Below the pieces are notes generated by a model. The model saw only the letters and a list, made by a program, of their open reading frames with translations. It was not told the DNA's origin and did not search any database. From contig CALOCN010000014.1 of the NCBI GenBank assembly GCA_942491735.1, positions 1,426,001 through 1,490,000 on the forward strand: a stretch of DNA of 64,000 nucleotides. Direction: 5' to 3'. Shown here one piece after another: positions 1 through 8,510 of this stretch; the stretch's first letter is position 1; each line of letters starts with the position of its first letter. Made by a program: the position numbers and the translations under genes. The DNA is from CALOCN01 sp942491735 (GTDB lineage Bacteria; Eisenbacteria; RBG-16-71-46; JABDJR01).

Positions 1-280
1 GGTACTGCTCGCGGAACTCGGTGCCCCGGGGGCAGTCGGAGGATCCCGAGAGCGGCTGTGCCAGGTGCCCGGTTTCCATCAGACGGCGCTCACCAAGCCC
101 CGAGACGTTGAGGGACCAGGGGGTGAACAGGTGGACATGCCCCCAGTCCCGGACGTTGCCCGCCGTTTCGCCCCGCTCGTAGAGGGAAACCGGGTACCCG
201 AGTGACCGGGCGGTAAGGGCGGCTTCCAGGCCGATGGGCCCGCCGCCGAGAACGGCGATGCGCGGGGTTGGCGGATTCAT
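1..280 (-). CDS. FAD/NAD(P)-binding oxidoreductase, N-terminal part (runs off left edge)
   Basis: The first ~93 residues of a minus-strand protein starting at ATG 278-280; the rest lies outside the window. Right after the start is a Rossmann dinucleotide-binding motif (IAVLGGGPIGLEAA, with GxGxxG spacing), followed by a typical beta-2 end (LYERGETAGN). This is the FAD-binding fingerprint of flavoprotein monooxygenases and other NAD(P)-binding oxidoreductases. A later W-G-H-V-H-L-F stretch resembles the flavin-dependent monooxygenase-like subgroup, but substrate and exact family cannot be told from this fragment. It lies 22 bases downstream of the FHA-PP2C gene on the same strand and may be co-transcribed with it. 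Confidence 0.75.
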   Translation of the reverse strand, partial: MNPPTPRIAVLGGGPIGLEAALTARSLGYPVSLYERGETAGNVRDWGHVHLFTPWSLNVSGLGERRLMETGHLAQPLSGSSDCPRGTEFREQY

Positions 281-302
281 GCGGTGGTCCGATCTGACGG
301 GG

Positions 303-1928
303 CTAGTGGCGGTGCACGACGACGAGGGTGAGGTCGTCCTCGACCTCGGCGTTCTTGCGGAACCCGTCCACGTCCTTCAGAAGATACTTGCCGATCTCGG
401 GTCCCGGCAGGGATCCCAGCTCGTCCAGGCAGTCTTCCATCCGTACCTCGTCGTACTGGAGTTTCTCGTTGTCGTGGGTCTCGGGGATTCCGTCGCTGAA
501 CACGAGGAGGGTCTCCCCGGGTTGAAGAACGATTTCCGAAGGCGTTCGTGACTGACCGGGGAGCATGGCCACCGCCATCCCGCCGGCTGGAAGCTCGGTG
601 CGCTGCTTGCCCTTGAGAATGAGCGGGGGGTTGTGCCCGGCGTTGCAGTAGACGAGCTGCCCCGTGGCCGGATCGAGGATCCCCACGAACATGGTCACGA
701 ACTGGCCCACCTCGACGTGCTGGAGCAGATGGTTCTCCAGCCTCTGGACCAGCTCCAACGGCTCGTCGAGGGCGTCCTCGAGAATCTGCAATCCGGCCAT
801 GACGTTGGACATGAGCAGGGCCGCCCCCATGCCGTGCCCGGTCACGTCGCCGAGGGAGATCCAGACCCGGCCGTCGGTGCGTTGGCGAACATCGAAGAGA
901 TCGCCTCCCACCTCGGTGCAGGGGGTCATGTGGGTGAAGATGTGATACCCGTCGGGCTGGAAGGTGTCCTGGGGGAGCAGGTTCCGCTGGATCCGCTCCG
1001 CCATGGCGATCTCTTCCTTGTACCGCTCCGCTTCCCGCTCGGCCACTTCCAGCCGGCTGTTGGTGATCTTGACCGCGATCATGTTGGCCAGCAGGGTGAG
1101 CAGCATGAGGTTGTCCTCGCTGTACTCCACGCCGGGGATCTTGGAGTCGACGTAGACCGCGCCCAGCACCTTCTCGTTGTCGAAGAGCGGGGCGCCCATG
1201 GCCGCGATCACCCCGGCCTGGATGATGCTCTCGTGGGCCGAGAACTTCTGGTCCAGCGAAGCGTCCTTGGTCAGGATGGACTGCTTCTTCTCGATGATCT
1301 CGCTCAGCATGTGCCGACTCAGCCGCAGGGGCTCGTCCGCCGCACTCCCCATGAGCCGGGAGGCCAGGATCTCGCTGTCTCCTTCCTTGTTCATGGAGGA
1401 GAGGATGAGAATGCGGCTCGCCTTGATGAACCGGGAGAGGAGGCTGACGATCTCCTCGTAGAGCTGCTCCAACTCGATCCGTTGCGACAGCATCTGCCCC
1501 GCTTCGGCGATGGCGCTGAGCATTTTTTCCGATTCACTCTGCGCCGGTTGGGAGCGCAACTCCTGGATGGACGTGGTCAGGGTGGCCGGTACGGATCCCT
1601 CGGGTGCCAACTGGCGGGAGATGATCGAGGTCCCTCCCTTGAGCAGGGTCAGGTTGACGTGCCCGAAGCGGAGCCGGTCTCCCGGCTTGATGATGATCTC
1701 GCCCTCGAAACGCTTCCCGTTGTAGTAGCTGCCGTTGGTGCTGCCGAGGTCCCGGACCAGGACCTCATCCTTGGGTGAGACCTCGATCTCCGCATGTTTG
1801 CGGGAAACCGCGGTGTCCAGGATGGCGATCTCGCACTCGGAGTTGCGACCCACTACCTGGGTGCCCTCGCGGAGTTCGAAACGGAGCGGGGTGTTCCCCT
1901 TGGAACCGGTCAGAATCAGGTGCGGCAT
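303..1928 (-). CDS. FHA-GAF-PP2C (SpoIIE-type) signalling phosphatase
   Basis: A 541-residue three-domain cytoplasmic signalling protein. Residues ~1-98 are an FHA phosphothreonine-binding domain with the conserved GRNS (27-30), SRKH (42-45) and GSTNG (62-66) motifs. Residues ~135-290 look like a GAF sensor. Residues ~300-541 are a SpoIIE/RsbU-type PP2C phosphatase, preceded by the usual helical linker (AERIQRNLLP), with metal-binding motifs GGDLFD (341-346), GDVTGHGMG (360-368) and a C-terminal EDDLTLVVV. Such proteins usually dephosphorylate anti-sigma-factor antagonists or other phosphoproteins, with FHA recruiting a kinase-phosphorylated partner. ATG 1928 is chosen because FHA begins at once and GGAG lies upstream; the open frame continues further upstream but that extension looks like antisense to queG. 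Confidence 0.9.
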   Translation of the reverse strand: MPHLILTGSKGNTPLRFELREGTQVVGRNSECEIAILDTAVSRKHAEIEVSPKDEVLVRDLGSTNGSYYNGKRFEGEIIIKPGDRLRFGHVNLTLLKGGTSIISRQLAPEGSVPATLTTSIQELRSQPAQSESEKMLSAIAEAGQMLSQRIELEQLYEEIVSLLSRFIKASRILILSSMNKEGDSEILASRLMGSAADEPLRLSRHMLSEIIEKKQSILTKDASLDQKFSAHESIIQAGVIAAMGAPLFDNEKVLGAVYVDSKIPGVEYSEDNLMLLTLLANMIAVKITNSRLEVAEREAERYKEEIAMAERIQRNLLPQDTFQPDGYHIFTHMTPCTEVGGDLFDVRQRTDGRVWISLGDVTGHGMGAALLMSNVMAGLQILEDALDEPLELVQRLENHLLQHVEVGQFVTMFVGILDPATGQLVYCNAGHNPPLILKGKQRTELPAGGMAVAMLPGQSRTPSEIVLQPGETLLVFSDGIPETHDNEKLQYDEVRMEDCLDELGSLPGPEIGKYLLKDVDGFRKNAEVEDDLTLVVVHRH

Positions 1929-2063
1929 GCACGGGTCTCCATGAATTCGGGCCCGGCGGGGGCGCACGACGACTCGGTCCGGGCGCGCGGCGCCCGGTAT
2001 ACTGCCATGGCCTCTGTTCCGGGAGAGGCGACCATTGTAACCCCTTTTCAACGAGTCCACGAG

Positions 2064-3140
2064 ATGCCCACCGCTTCCCAGCGATCCCAGGATGTGCGAA
2101 CCCTCGCCCTCGAACTGGGGTTCGACGCGGTCGGGATTGCCCGGGTCCGGTCCCTGATCGGGACCCCTGAGGGGGATCGCTACCTGGCCTGGATCGCGGA
2201 CGGACGACACGGCGGGATGAAGTGGCTCGCCCGGGAACCCGAGCGACGCCTGGACCCGGCCCGGGTCCTCGCCGGAGCCGCTTCGGTGATCTGTGTCGCG
2301 TTGAGTCACTGGGCCCCCGCGCAGGAGCCGGGCGAGGCGCCGGTCACCGGGCCGGGGCCCTCGGGCCGGGTGGCCCGCTACGCCCGCGGCCGGGACTATC
2401 ACAAGGTGTTCGAGGGGCGCCTCAAACGTCTGGAGGCCGCCATCCTGGAGGCCTATCCGAGTTCTTCGACCCGGCGCTACGTGGACCATGGACCGGTGCT
2501 GGAGAAGCTTTGGGCGGAGCGGGCCGGGCTTGGATGGCGTGGGAAACACACCAACCTGGTCAGTCGCGGGTTGGGCTCCTGGTTTCTTCTGGGCGACGTG
2601 CTTACCGACCTGGACCTGGAACCGGATGCCCCCGAGGAAGACCACTGCGGCACCTGTGAGCGGTGCGTCGAAGCCTGTCCCACCGGGGCGATCACCGGGC
2701 CCTACCAGCTCGACGCGCGGCGCTGCATCTCGTACTTGACCATCGAGCATCGCGGGTCGATACCGCTTGAACTCAGGCCTCTAATTGGTGACTACATATT
2801 TGGTTGCGACGACTGTTTGGATGTCTGTCCGTGGAACCGGTTCGCCCGCGAAACCCGTGAGGCCGACTTCCATCCCCGGGCCGCGACCCTCGCCCCGCTG
2901 CTGGTCGATCTGGTGGGCATGACCTCCGAGGCCTTCGTGGCTCGGTTCGCCGGAACCCCGGTCATGCGCGCGCGTCGGGAGGGGCTGGCCCGCAATGCCT
3001 GTGTCGCCCTGGGAAACGTGGGGGGGGAAGGGGCGGTGGCCGCGCTGGAAGGCGCTCTCCTGGACGAGTCCCCGTTGGTGCGTGAACACGCGGCGTGGGC
3101 CCTGGATCGGCTTACCGGGGGCGATCCTCCCCGGCCCTGA
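2064..3140 (+). CDS. queG: Epoxyqueuosine reductase QueG
   Basis: A 358-residue cobalamin- and iron-sulfur-dependent reductase that converts epoxyqueuosine to queuosine, the last step of queuosine formation in tRNA wobble positions. The catalytic Asp is seen in the VDHGP motif (D141). Two [4Fe-4S] clusters are provided by C195-x2-C198-x2-C201-x3-C205-P and by C221 with C248-x2-C251-x3-C255-P. The C-terminus (~310-350) has the HEAT-like repeat (NACVALGNVG) typical of the family. Length is normal. An in-frame ATG at 2007 is an alternative start; 2064 fits the usual N-terminus better. The gene converges on the kinase gene with only 7 bases between stops. Confidence 0.95.
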   Translation: MPTASQRSQDVRTLALELGFDAVGIARVRSLIGTPEGDRYLAWIADGRHGGMKWLAREPERRLDPARVLAGAASVICVALSHWAPAQEPGEAPVTGPGPSGRVARYARGRDYHKVFEGRLKRLEAAILEAYPSSSTRRYVDHGPVLEKLWAERAGLGWRGKHTNLVSRGLGSWFLLGDVLTDLDLEPDAPEEDHCGTCERCVEACPTGAITGPYQLDARRCISYLTIEHRGSIPLELRPLIGDYIFGCDDCLDVCPWNRFARETREADFHPRAATLAPLLVDLVGMTSEAFVARFAGTPVMRARREGLARNACVALGNVGGEGAVAALEGALLDESPLVREHAAWALDRLTGGDPPRP

Positions 3141-3147
3141 CCCGGGG

Positions 3148-6100
3148 TCAGGAACGGGCGAGGAGCCGTGCCAGGGCGGTGGCCCGGGTGGCGCCCAGGC
3201 CGGCTCCCTCGGCGAGGCGCGCGTCGAACGCATCGGCGAGGGAAGCCTGCAGCACCTCGTGAGCGCGGGCGATCTCTGTCGCCTCCCAGGGTGCGCGCGG
3301 GGCCTGGATGCTTTCCCGAAGCGCATTGGAGGCTCCCAGGAGTCGTGCCGCCGCGTGGGGGTCCCGTTCCTGGAAAAGAAGCACCACCCCGTCGAGTGAT
3401 GATGCGATGGCCTGGACATCCCCCATCCGGTGTCGTGTGTCGAGGCTCGCCAACTGCTCGCGGACGGCTTCGTCACGACGCCCCAGTCGGCGTAGGGCCA
3501 ACGCGCGGTAGTGCCGTGCCAGCGCGACTCCCCAGGTCTCCTTGAACTCCTCGTGCAGGGCGAGACTCTCGTCGAAGCGCTCCAGGGCGGTGGCGAAATC
3601 ATCCTCCATGGCATCCACCAGGCCGAGGCTGACCTGGATGGCCGCGACGTGCAGGGCATCCTCGCCGGCCCGGGCCAACGCCAACCCTTCGTGCAGATGG
3701 GCGCGTGCCTCGGCCGGACGACCCTGGCGCAGAGCCGTGGTCCCCACCTGGTAGAGCGACAACGAGACCGCCCAGGGGATTCCCAATCCACGTCGCAGGG
3801 CCAGGCTGCGTTCGTGCAGGCGCCGCCCCTGATCGACATCGCCCCGATAGTTGGCCAGGGTACCCAGGTTGTTGTACGAGGAGGCCTCGTAGAAGCGGTC
3901 CCCGGTCTCCCGGCTGATGTCCCGGCACTCCAGGTGCAGGCTCTCCGAACGTGCGTAGTCTCCCTGATAGTGGGCGAGGTTTCCGGCCCAGTTGCAGGCC
4001 TTGGCGCGGGCCGGCGTGCGATCCGTGCACAGCGGATCCAGGAGGCACTCCTCGAGAAGGCGACGCCCCTCGGCCCAGTACCCACGGGTTCCCCAGAAGC
4101 GTCCAAGGGTCCCGGCCAGACGCAGACGACGCTGACCGTCCTCGAGGGTGGGGGACAGGGGTTCCATGGCCAGGAGGAGGTTGTCGTGATCCGCTTCGAA
4201 ACGCTCCCCGGCCATCACCGCGCCGGGGCCGAAGAGTTCCGTCTCCAGCGACTCGATGAGGGTCAGGTAATACCCGGCATGCAGGCTTCGCACCGCGGCC
4301 GCCTCGCCGGATTCCAGAAGCCTGTCCCGGGCGTACTGCCTCACCGTTTCCAGGAGACGGTAGCGGCTGACCCCGCTGGCCAGACCGCCGTCCGGATCCC
4401 GTTCCACGAGGGACTTGGCGGCGAGGCTGGTCAGCAGGTCGATCAGCTCCCAGTCCTCGAGCCCGTTCCCGGCGCAGACCGCTTCGAGGGCGTCCAGGGT
4501 CCAGCCGCCGGAGAACACGGCCAGGCGCCGAAAGAGAACCCGCTCGCGCTCCCCAAGCTGGTCGTGGCTCCAATCGATCAGCGCCTTCAGGGTCTGGTGC
4601 CGGGGCAGCGCGGTGCGGCTCCCCCCGGACAGGAGCCGGAAACGGTCGTCCAGACGCCGGGAGATTTCCACGACCGGCAGGGCCTGCGCCCGCGCTGCGG
4701 CGAGTTCCAGGGCCAGCGGCATCCCATCCAGCCGCCGGCAGATGTTGGTTACCGCGCCCAGGGTTTCGGGGTCGAGCTGGATGCTCGGCTCCACGGATCG
4801 GGCTCGCTCCAGGAACAGCCTGGCCGAGTCGTTCGTCTCCAGCTCGGCCGCACCGGCGTCCGCATCGGGAACGGGGAGGGAGCGGACGGCGACGATCCGT
4901 TCACCGGTGATTCCCAACCCCTCTCGGCTGGTGGTGAGCAGGCGCGCCGAGGGGGCGGACTCGACCAGGTTGCGCACGAGGGCGGCGATCGCCCCCAGCA
5001 GGTGTTCGCAGTTGTCCAGCAGAAGGAGGAGCCGCCCGGCCTGCACCCTTCGGGTGAGGAGCCGGGAGAGGTCCTGCCCCGAGCGTTCGGTCACCCCCAG
5101 GGCACCGGCGATCCGGCGCGGCACCAGATCCGGGTCGGTGACCGGGGCGAGTTGGACGAGGTGGACGCCGTCGGGAAAGCGTTCCAGTACCCGGTGGGCC
5201 AGCTCCAGGGCCAGCCGCGACTTGCCGCACCCGCCCACCCCGGTGAGGGTGACCAGCCGTTCGTGTTCGAGCAGTTCCTGGATTCCCTCGAGCTCGGCCT
5301 CCCGCCCCACGAAGCTCGAGAGCCGCAACGGGAGATTGTTGGGGACCTCCGAGGCGCGCAGGCTGCGTCGGGTGTCGGAGCCGGGGAGCAGGAGCGCGGC
5401 CTGCACCTCGTCCAGGATGCGTCTCGCTTCGGCCATGGATCCCAGTCGTGACGCGGTTTCCTTGCGCAGGCACTGGGCGATGAGCGCGCGGACCCGTTCG
5501 GGAACCGCCGCGGGCAGGAGGCTCCAGTCGGGATCCGCGGAGAGGGAACGGGCAACCCTGTCCGCCGGGGTTGCCCCGGGGAAGCAACGTGACCCGGTGA
5601 GCAACTCGTAGAGTACGCAGCCGAACGACCAGACGTCGGTGCGGGAATCCACGTCGCTGCCCCGGAGCTGCTCGGGGCTCATGTAGCCGGGCGTACCCAA
5701 CACGGCCTCGGGCGAGGAGGCCTGGAGGTCCACCCGGGTCGAGGTTCCCGTGCCTCCCAGGATCTTTGCCAAGCCGAAGTCCAGGACCTTGACCAGGCCG
5801 TCCGGGTTCACCACCACGTTGTGCGGTTTGAGGTCCCGGTGCGCGATGTCCCGGACGTGGGCGGCGTCGAGGGCGGCGGCAATCTGCCGCGCCGTGGAGA
5901 GCGCCTCGGCCATGGACAACCGGGGTCCGGAAATCGCCGTCTCGAGCGTGCGCCCCTCGACCCGTTCCATGGTGATGAAGGGCCGAGGGCCGTCTTCTTC
6001 CAGCGAGAACACGGTGGCGATGTTGGGATGACTCAGCGCGGCGAGGACGCGGGCTTCCTGTCGGAAGCGGGCCAACCGCTCCGGTTGAGCGGCCAGACGA

Positions 6101-6414
6101 CCGGGCAACACCTTGATGGCAACGCTCCGCTCCAGGTGTGGATCCCTGGCGTGGTACACGATCCCCATACCGCCGCGCCCCAGCTCGCCGATGACCGTGT
6201 ACCGGCCGATCTCCCGGACCCGGTGGGGTTCGTCCGGGCCATCGAGGGACGCGTCACGCAACGCCGTCACCAGCTCGAGATTGGCCCGGATTTCCACCAT
6301 CATCCGCCGGCACCGGACACAGGAGGCCAGATGTTCATCGAGGTCGACCCCTCCGGCAAAGGACGTGTCCCCTTCCGCCCACGCCTCCAGGGCGGCGTGC
6401 TCAGGGCAGGTCAC
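3148..6414 (-). CDS. Zinc-finger / Ser-Thr kinase / NB-ARC ATPase / TPR regulator
   Basis: A 1088-residue multidomain regulator. An N-terminal anti-sigma-like zinc motif (H28-x3-C32-x2-C35) precedes a Hanks-type kinase (~72-340) with glycine loop GELGRGGMG, catalytic K101, HRDLKPHN (D194), DFG (212-214) and a SPEQLRG activation-loop end. Next is an AfsR/LuxR-type NB-ARC-like ATPase from ~375, with Walker A GVGGCGKS and Walker B LLLLDNCEHL. The C-terminal ~350 residues are TPR helices. The GTG start overlaps the ECF sigma factor stop by 14 bases and has AGGAG seven bases upstream, so the two are translationally coupled. Inference: the kinase controls or reads out the ECF factor. No transmembrane helix is evident, so it is probably cytoplasmic. 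Confidence 0.9.
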   Translation of the reverse strand: MTCPEHAALEAWAEGDTSFAGGVDLDEHLASCVRCRRMMVEIRANLELVTALRDASLDGPDEPHRVREIGRYTVIGELGRGGMGIVYHARDPHLERSVAIKVLPGRLAAQPERLARFRQEARVLAALSHPNIATVFSLEEDGPRPFITMERVEGRTLETAISGPRLSMAEALSTARQIAAALDAAHVRDIAHRDLKPHNVVVNPDGLVKVLDFGLAKILGGTGTSTRVDLQASSPEAVLGTPGYMSPEQLRGSDVDSRTDVWSFGCVLYELLTGSRCFPGATPADRVARSLSADPDWSLLPAAVPERVRALIAQCLRKETASRLGSMAEARRILDEVQAALLLPGSDTRRSLRASEVPNNLPLRLSSFVGREAELEGIQELLEHERLVTLTGVGGCGKSRLALELAHRVLERFPDGVHLVQLAPVTDPDLVPRRIAGALGVTERSGQDLSRLLTRRVQAGRLLLLLDNCEHLLGAIAALVRNLVESAPSARLLTTSREGLGITGERIVAVRSLPVPDADAGAAELETNDSARLFLERARSVEPSIQLDPETLGAVTNICRRLDGMPLALELAAARAQALPVVEISRRLDDRFRLLSGGSRTALPRHQTLKALIDWSHDQLGERERVLFRRLAVFSGGWTLDALEAVCAGNGLEDWELIDLLTSLAAKSLVERDPDGGLASGVSRYRLLETVRQYARDRLLESGEAAAVRSLHAGYYLTLIESLETELFGPGAVMAGERFEADHDNLLLAMEPLSPTLEDGQRRLRLAGTLGRFWGTRGYWAEGRRLLEECLLDPLCTDRTPARAKACNWAGNLAHYQGDYARSESLHLECRDISRETGDRFYEASSYNNLGTLANYRGDVDQGRRLHERSLALRRGLGIPWAVSLSLYQVGTTALRQGRPAEARAHLHEGLALARAGEDALHVAAIQVSLGLVDAMEDDFATALERFDESLALHEEFKETWGVALARHYRALALRRLGRRDEAVREQLASLDTRHRMGDVQAIASSLDGVVLLFQERDPHAAARLLGASNALRESIQAPRAPWEATEIARAHEVLQASLADAFDARLAEGAGLGATRATALARLLARS

Positions 6415-7015
6415 CGGGGGGCTCCTGTGTGTTCTCGAGTTCCTCGCGCACCGCACGCAGTCGCTTGAGCACCCGGTGCTTGTGGTTGTACACCGCCTTG
6501 ACCTCGATCCCGAGTTCCGTGGCTGCTTCGGCGGTGGAGCGTTCCTCGTGCACGACGAGCGCATAGGCACGAAACGCCTCGTCGCTCACCTCGGTGCGGA
6601 CCTGCTCGACACAGGCGCGCAGCAGGTGCCCGTTCCAGTGTCGTTCCCAGAGATCGCCCGCGGCATCCCGGTCCGGGACATGGGCCCAGAACGCCTTGGC
6701 CTCGAGTCCGGTGGGAATGGGTTGGTCCGGGCGGCCGACCCGTCGGCGTTGGCTTTGGCATTGTCGCCAGGCGATCCCGAAAAGCCAGCTGGAGAGGCGG
6801 CCCCGGTCGCGCTCGTAGCGTCCCTCGCGAAAGGCCAGCGCGAAGGCGCTGAGGGTCTCCTGGGCCGCGTCCTCGGCGTCGAGATCCGACAGCCCCAGGC
6901 GGCGGGCAAAGCCGATCACCGGTGGACGGAACCGTTCGACGAACCGGTTCCAGGCCGCCTCGTTGCCGGATTCCCGCAACTCGCTGAGGATGGTGGAGGT
7001 GGTCACCCAGTCCAA
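6401..7015 (-). CDS. ECF-type RNA polymerase sigma factor
   Basis: A 204-residue sigma-70 family protein. Region 2 includes DAEDAAQET followed by a helix and the SWLFGIAWRQ segment. Region 4 has a helix-turn-helix (TAEAATELGIEVKAVYNHKH), here with NHKHR where most ECF factors have SRLHRAR. The start is taken as TTG 7015, with GGGGAG about five bases upstream; an in-frame GTG four codons later is possible. It directly precedes and overlaps the kinase/NB-ARC gene. ECF factors linked to Hanks kinases are known in Planctomycetes, Acidobacteria and related phyla, where the kinase substitutes for or supplements an anti-sigma factor. Confidence 0.88.
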   Translation of the reverse strand: MDWVTTSTILSELRESGNEAAWNRFVERFRPPVIGFARRLGLSDLDAEDAAQETLSAFALAFREGRYERDRGRLSSWLFGIAWRQCQSQRRRVGRPDQPIPTGLEAKAFWAHVPDRDAAGDLWERHWNGHLLRACVEQVRTEVSDEAFRAYALVVHEERSTAEAATELGIEVKAVYNHKHRVLKRLRAVREELENTQEPPGDLP

Positions 7016-7084
7016 AGGTCTCCCCTGGATGGAGGTACGTTCCTCCCCAGTCTACACCGGGGGACGGGTAATCCGACGAAGAGG

Positions 7085-7507
7085 CTAGGCGGTGCCCCAC
7101 ACCGTAACGACGAGCCGACGTCTTCCCGGGTGGGTGCGGTGCTCGAACAGGTACAGCCCCTGCCATGTCCCCAGACCCAGCCGACCGGCCACCACCGGGA
7201 TCTGCTCGGAGGTCGAGGTGAGGGCCGCCCGGATGTGGGCCGGCATGTCATCGGGGCCCTCGGCGGTGTGGGTGTAGGCGGGATCGCCATCCGGAGCGGC
7301 GCGCAGGAACCATTGCTCGAGGTCCCGGCGCGCGCTGGGATCCGCGTTCTCCTGGATCACCAGGCTGGCCGAGGTGTGCTGGAGAAAGGCAAGGCAGATC
7401 CCGGTTTGCACGCCGGAGCGGGCCACCACCGCGGCCACCTCTCCGGTGACCTCGTGCAGCCCGCGGCCCGGGGGGGAGAGGGTCAGCGTCTCCTGCAGCT
7501 GCTTCAT
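7085..7507 (-). CDS. yjbQ: YjbQ/UPF0047 family protein
   Basis: A 140-residue protein of the YjbQ (UPF0047) family. The hallmark segment is visible: GPDDMPAHIRAAL, then IPVVAGRLGLGTWQGLYLFEHR and a terminal RRLVVTVWG. E. coli YjbQ has weak thiamine-phosphate synthase activity in vitro, and the physiological role of the family is unsettled. Length is the usual ~140. It lies 10 bases downstream of the next upstream gene on the same strand, so the two are probably co-transcribed. Confidence 0.93.
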   Translation of the reverse strand: MKQLQETLTLSPPGRGLHEVTGEVAAVVARSGVQTGICLAFLQHTSASLVIQENADPSARRDLEQWFLRAAPDGDPAYTHTAEGPDDMPAHIRAALTSTSEQIPVVAGRLGLGTWQGLYLFEHRTHPGRRRLVVTVWGTA

Positions 7508-7516
7508 GAGGCGGCC

Positions 7517-8434
7517 CTAGGCCGGCGGGACCGGCAGTTCGGGGGGCTCGGTGGGGGAGACGGTCGGGAGGACCCTCCAGGTATCACCGAACTGGGCCAG
7601 GAACTCCAGGCTGAACGCGCGGTAGGTCACGTAGACCGGCAGCAGCAGGACCGTTCCCACGAAGGGGATGGACAGAATGACCCCGCCCACGCAACAGGTG
7701 AGAATGGCGACCGCGGCCAGGGCGAGGCCCATTCCGATCTGCAGCACGAAGACCATCAGGGCGTAGAGGATGAACTGGATCAGGTGCTCCCGCAGCACCG
7801 GCATGAACTGTCCCCAGGCCTCGGTCGCGCTCACCCCGTGGCGGTACATGACCGGCACCACGAAGTCGTTGAGGATCAGGTTCACGAAGAAGAAGGGAAG
7901 GATGAGAATGCACAGGGCGCCCATCATGAGCATGAGCGTCGCGCCGGCCAGGACCTGGGTGATGCCGTCGCCGGAGCCCAGGTTGGCGAAGAAGATGAAC
8001 GGAAGCGCGACCGCGACGAGAAGAAGTGCGTACACCGCGTAGAAGGCGAGCCGCCAGAGGAAGAGCGAGTCTCCCTGCCGGCCGTGCCGGGTCCACGGTT
8101 CCACCACCGCTCCGTGTCCCTGGACCACGTTGTCGATGAAAACGAACTTGGCCCGGGATCCCACCCAGAGCAGGATGATTCCGGTCACGATGCCGACGGC
8201 GGCAATGCCGGCCACCACGGTGAGGGCGATGAGCCCCTCGACGAGGTCACCCGTGGTGTTCCTTGTCCAGTCGAGCCCCTCGCTGTTCCACTGCCCCGCG
8301 CCGATGTCGACGAACCCGGCCATCCAGGCCGCGAATCCCATTCCGAGCCAGAGGCTGAGATTGAAGGGGCGAAAGAGGGTGGAGACCATCCGGTCCCAGC
8401 CGCGCTTGAGGGGGTCGATATAGAGAATGGTCAC
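7517..8434 (-). CDS. Polytopic inner-membrane protein of unknown function
   Basis: A 305-residue protein with about six hydrophobic segments: near residues 25-45, 65-95, 135-160, 165-190, then two near 220-265. The soluble N-terminus begins TILYIDPLKRGWDRM. The layout resembles uncharacterised membrane proteins of the DUF7544 type (YciC/GlpQ membrane-domain-like), but no catalytic motif is visible and no function is proposed. The C-terminal tail is proline-rich (PTEPPELPVPP). It is followed at 10 bases by yjbQ. Confidence 0.8.
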   Translation of the reverse strand: MTILYIDPLKRGWDRMVSTLFRPFNLSLWLGMGFAAWMAGFVDIGAGQWNSEGLDWTRNTTGDLVEGLIALTVVAGIAAVGIVTGIILLWVGSRAKFVFIDNVVQGHGAVVEPWTRHGRQGDSLFLWRLAFYAVYALLLVAVALPFIFFANLGSGDGITQVLAGATLMLMMGALCILILPFFFVNLILNDFVVPVMYRHGVSATEAWGQFMPVLREHLIQFILYALMVFVLQIGMGLALAAVAILTCCVGGVILSIPFVGTVLLLPVYVTYRAFSLEFLAQFGDTWRVLPTVSPTEPPELPVPPA

Positions 8435-8510
8435 AGGCTGCTCTCGGGTTGGGGTCGAGGTGGTTGCGACTCCCCATCATACGACGACGGAATCGTCCGG
8501 GTTGCAACAC

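Noticed and set aside
633..1778. Long plus-strand open frames opposite the FHA-PP2C gene, and similar long frames opposite most genes
   Set aside because: High GC produces long antisense frames; these lack ribosome-binding sites and recognisable domains, while the opposite strand shows clear conserved motifs.
1929..2750. N-terminal extension of the FHA-PP2C open frame
   Set aside because: It overlaps queG on the other strand, is low-complexity Arg/Gly/Pro-rich, and precedes a well-placed start with the FHA domain.
2781..2820. AT-rich patch in queG as a sign of recombination
   Set aside because: It encodes the conserved segment ahead of the second cluster motif; a few AT-rich codons alone do not show transfer.
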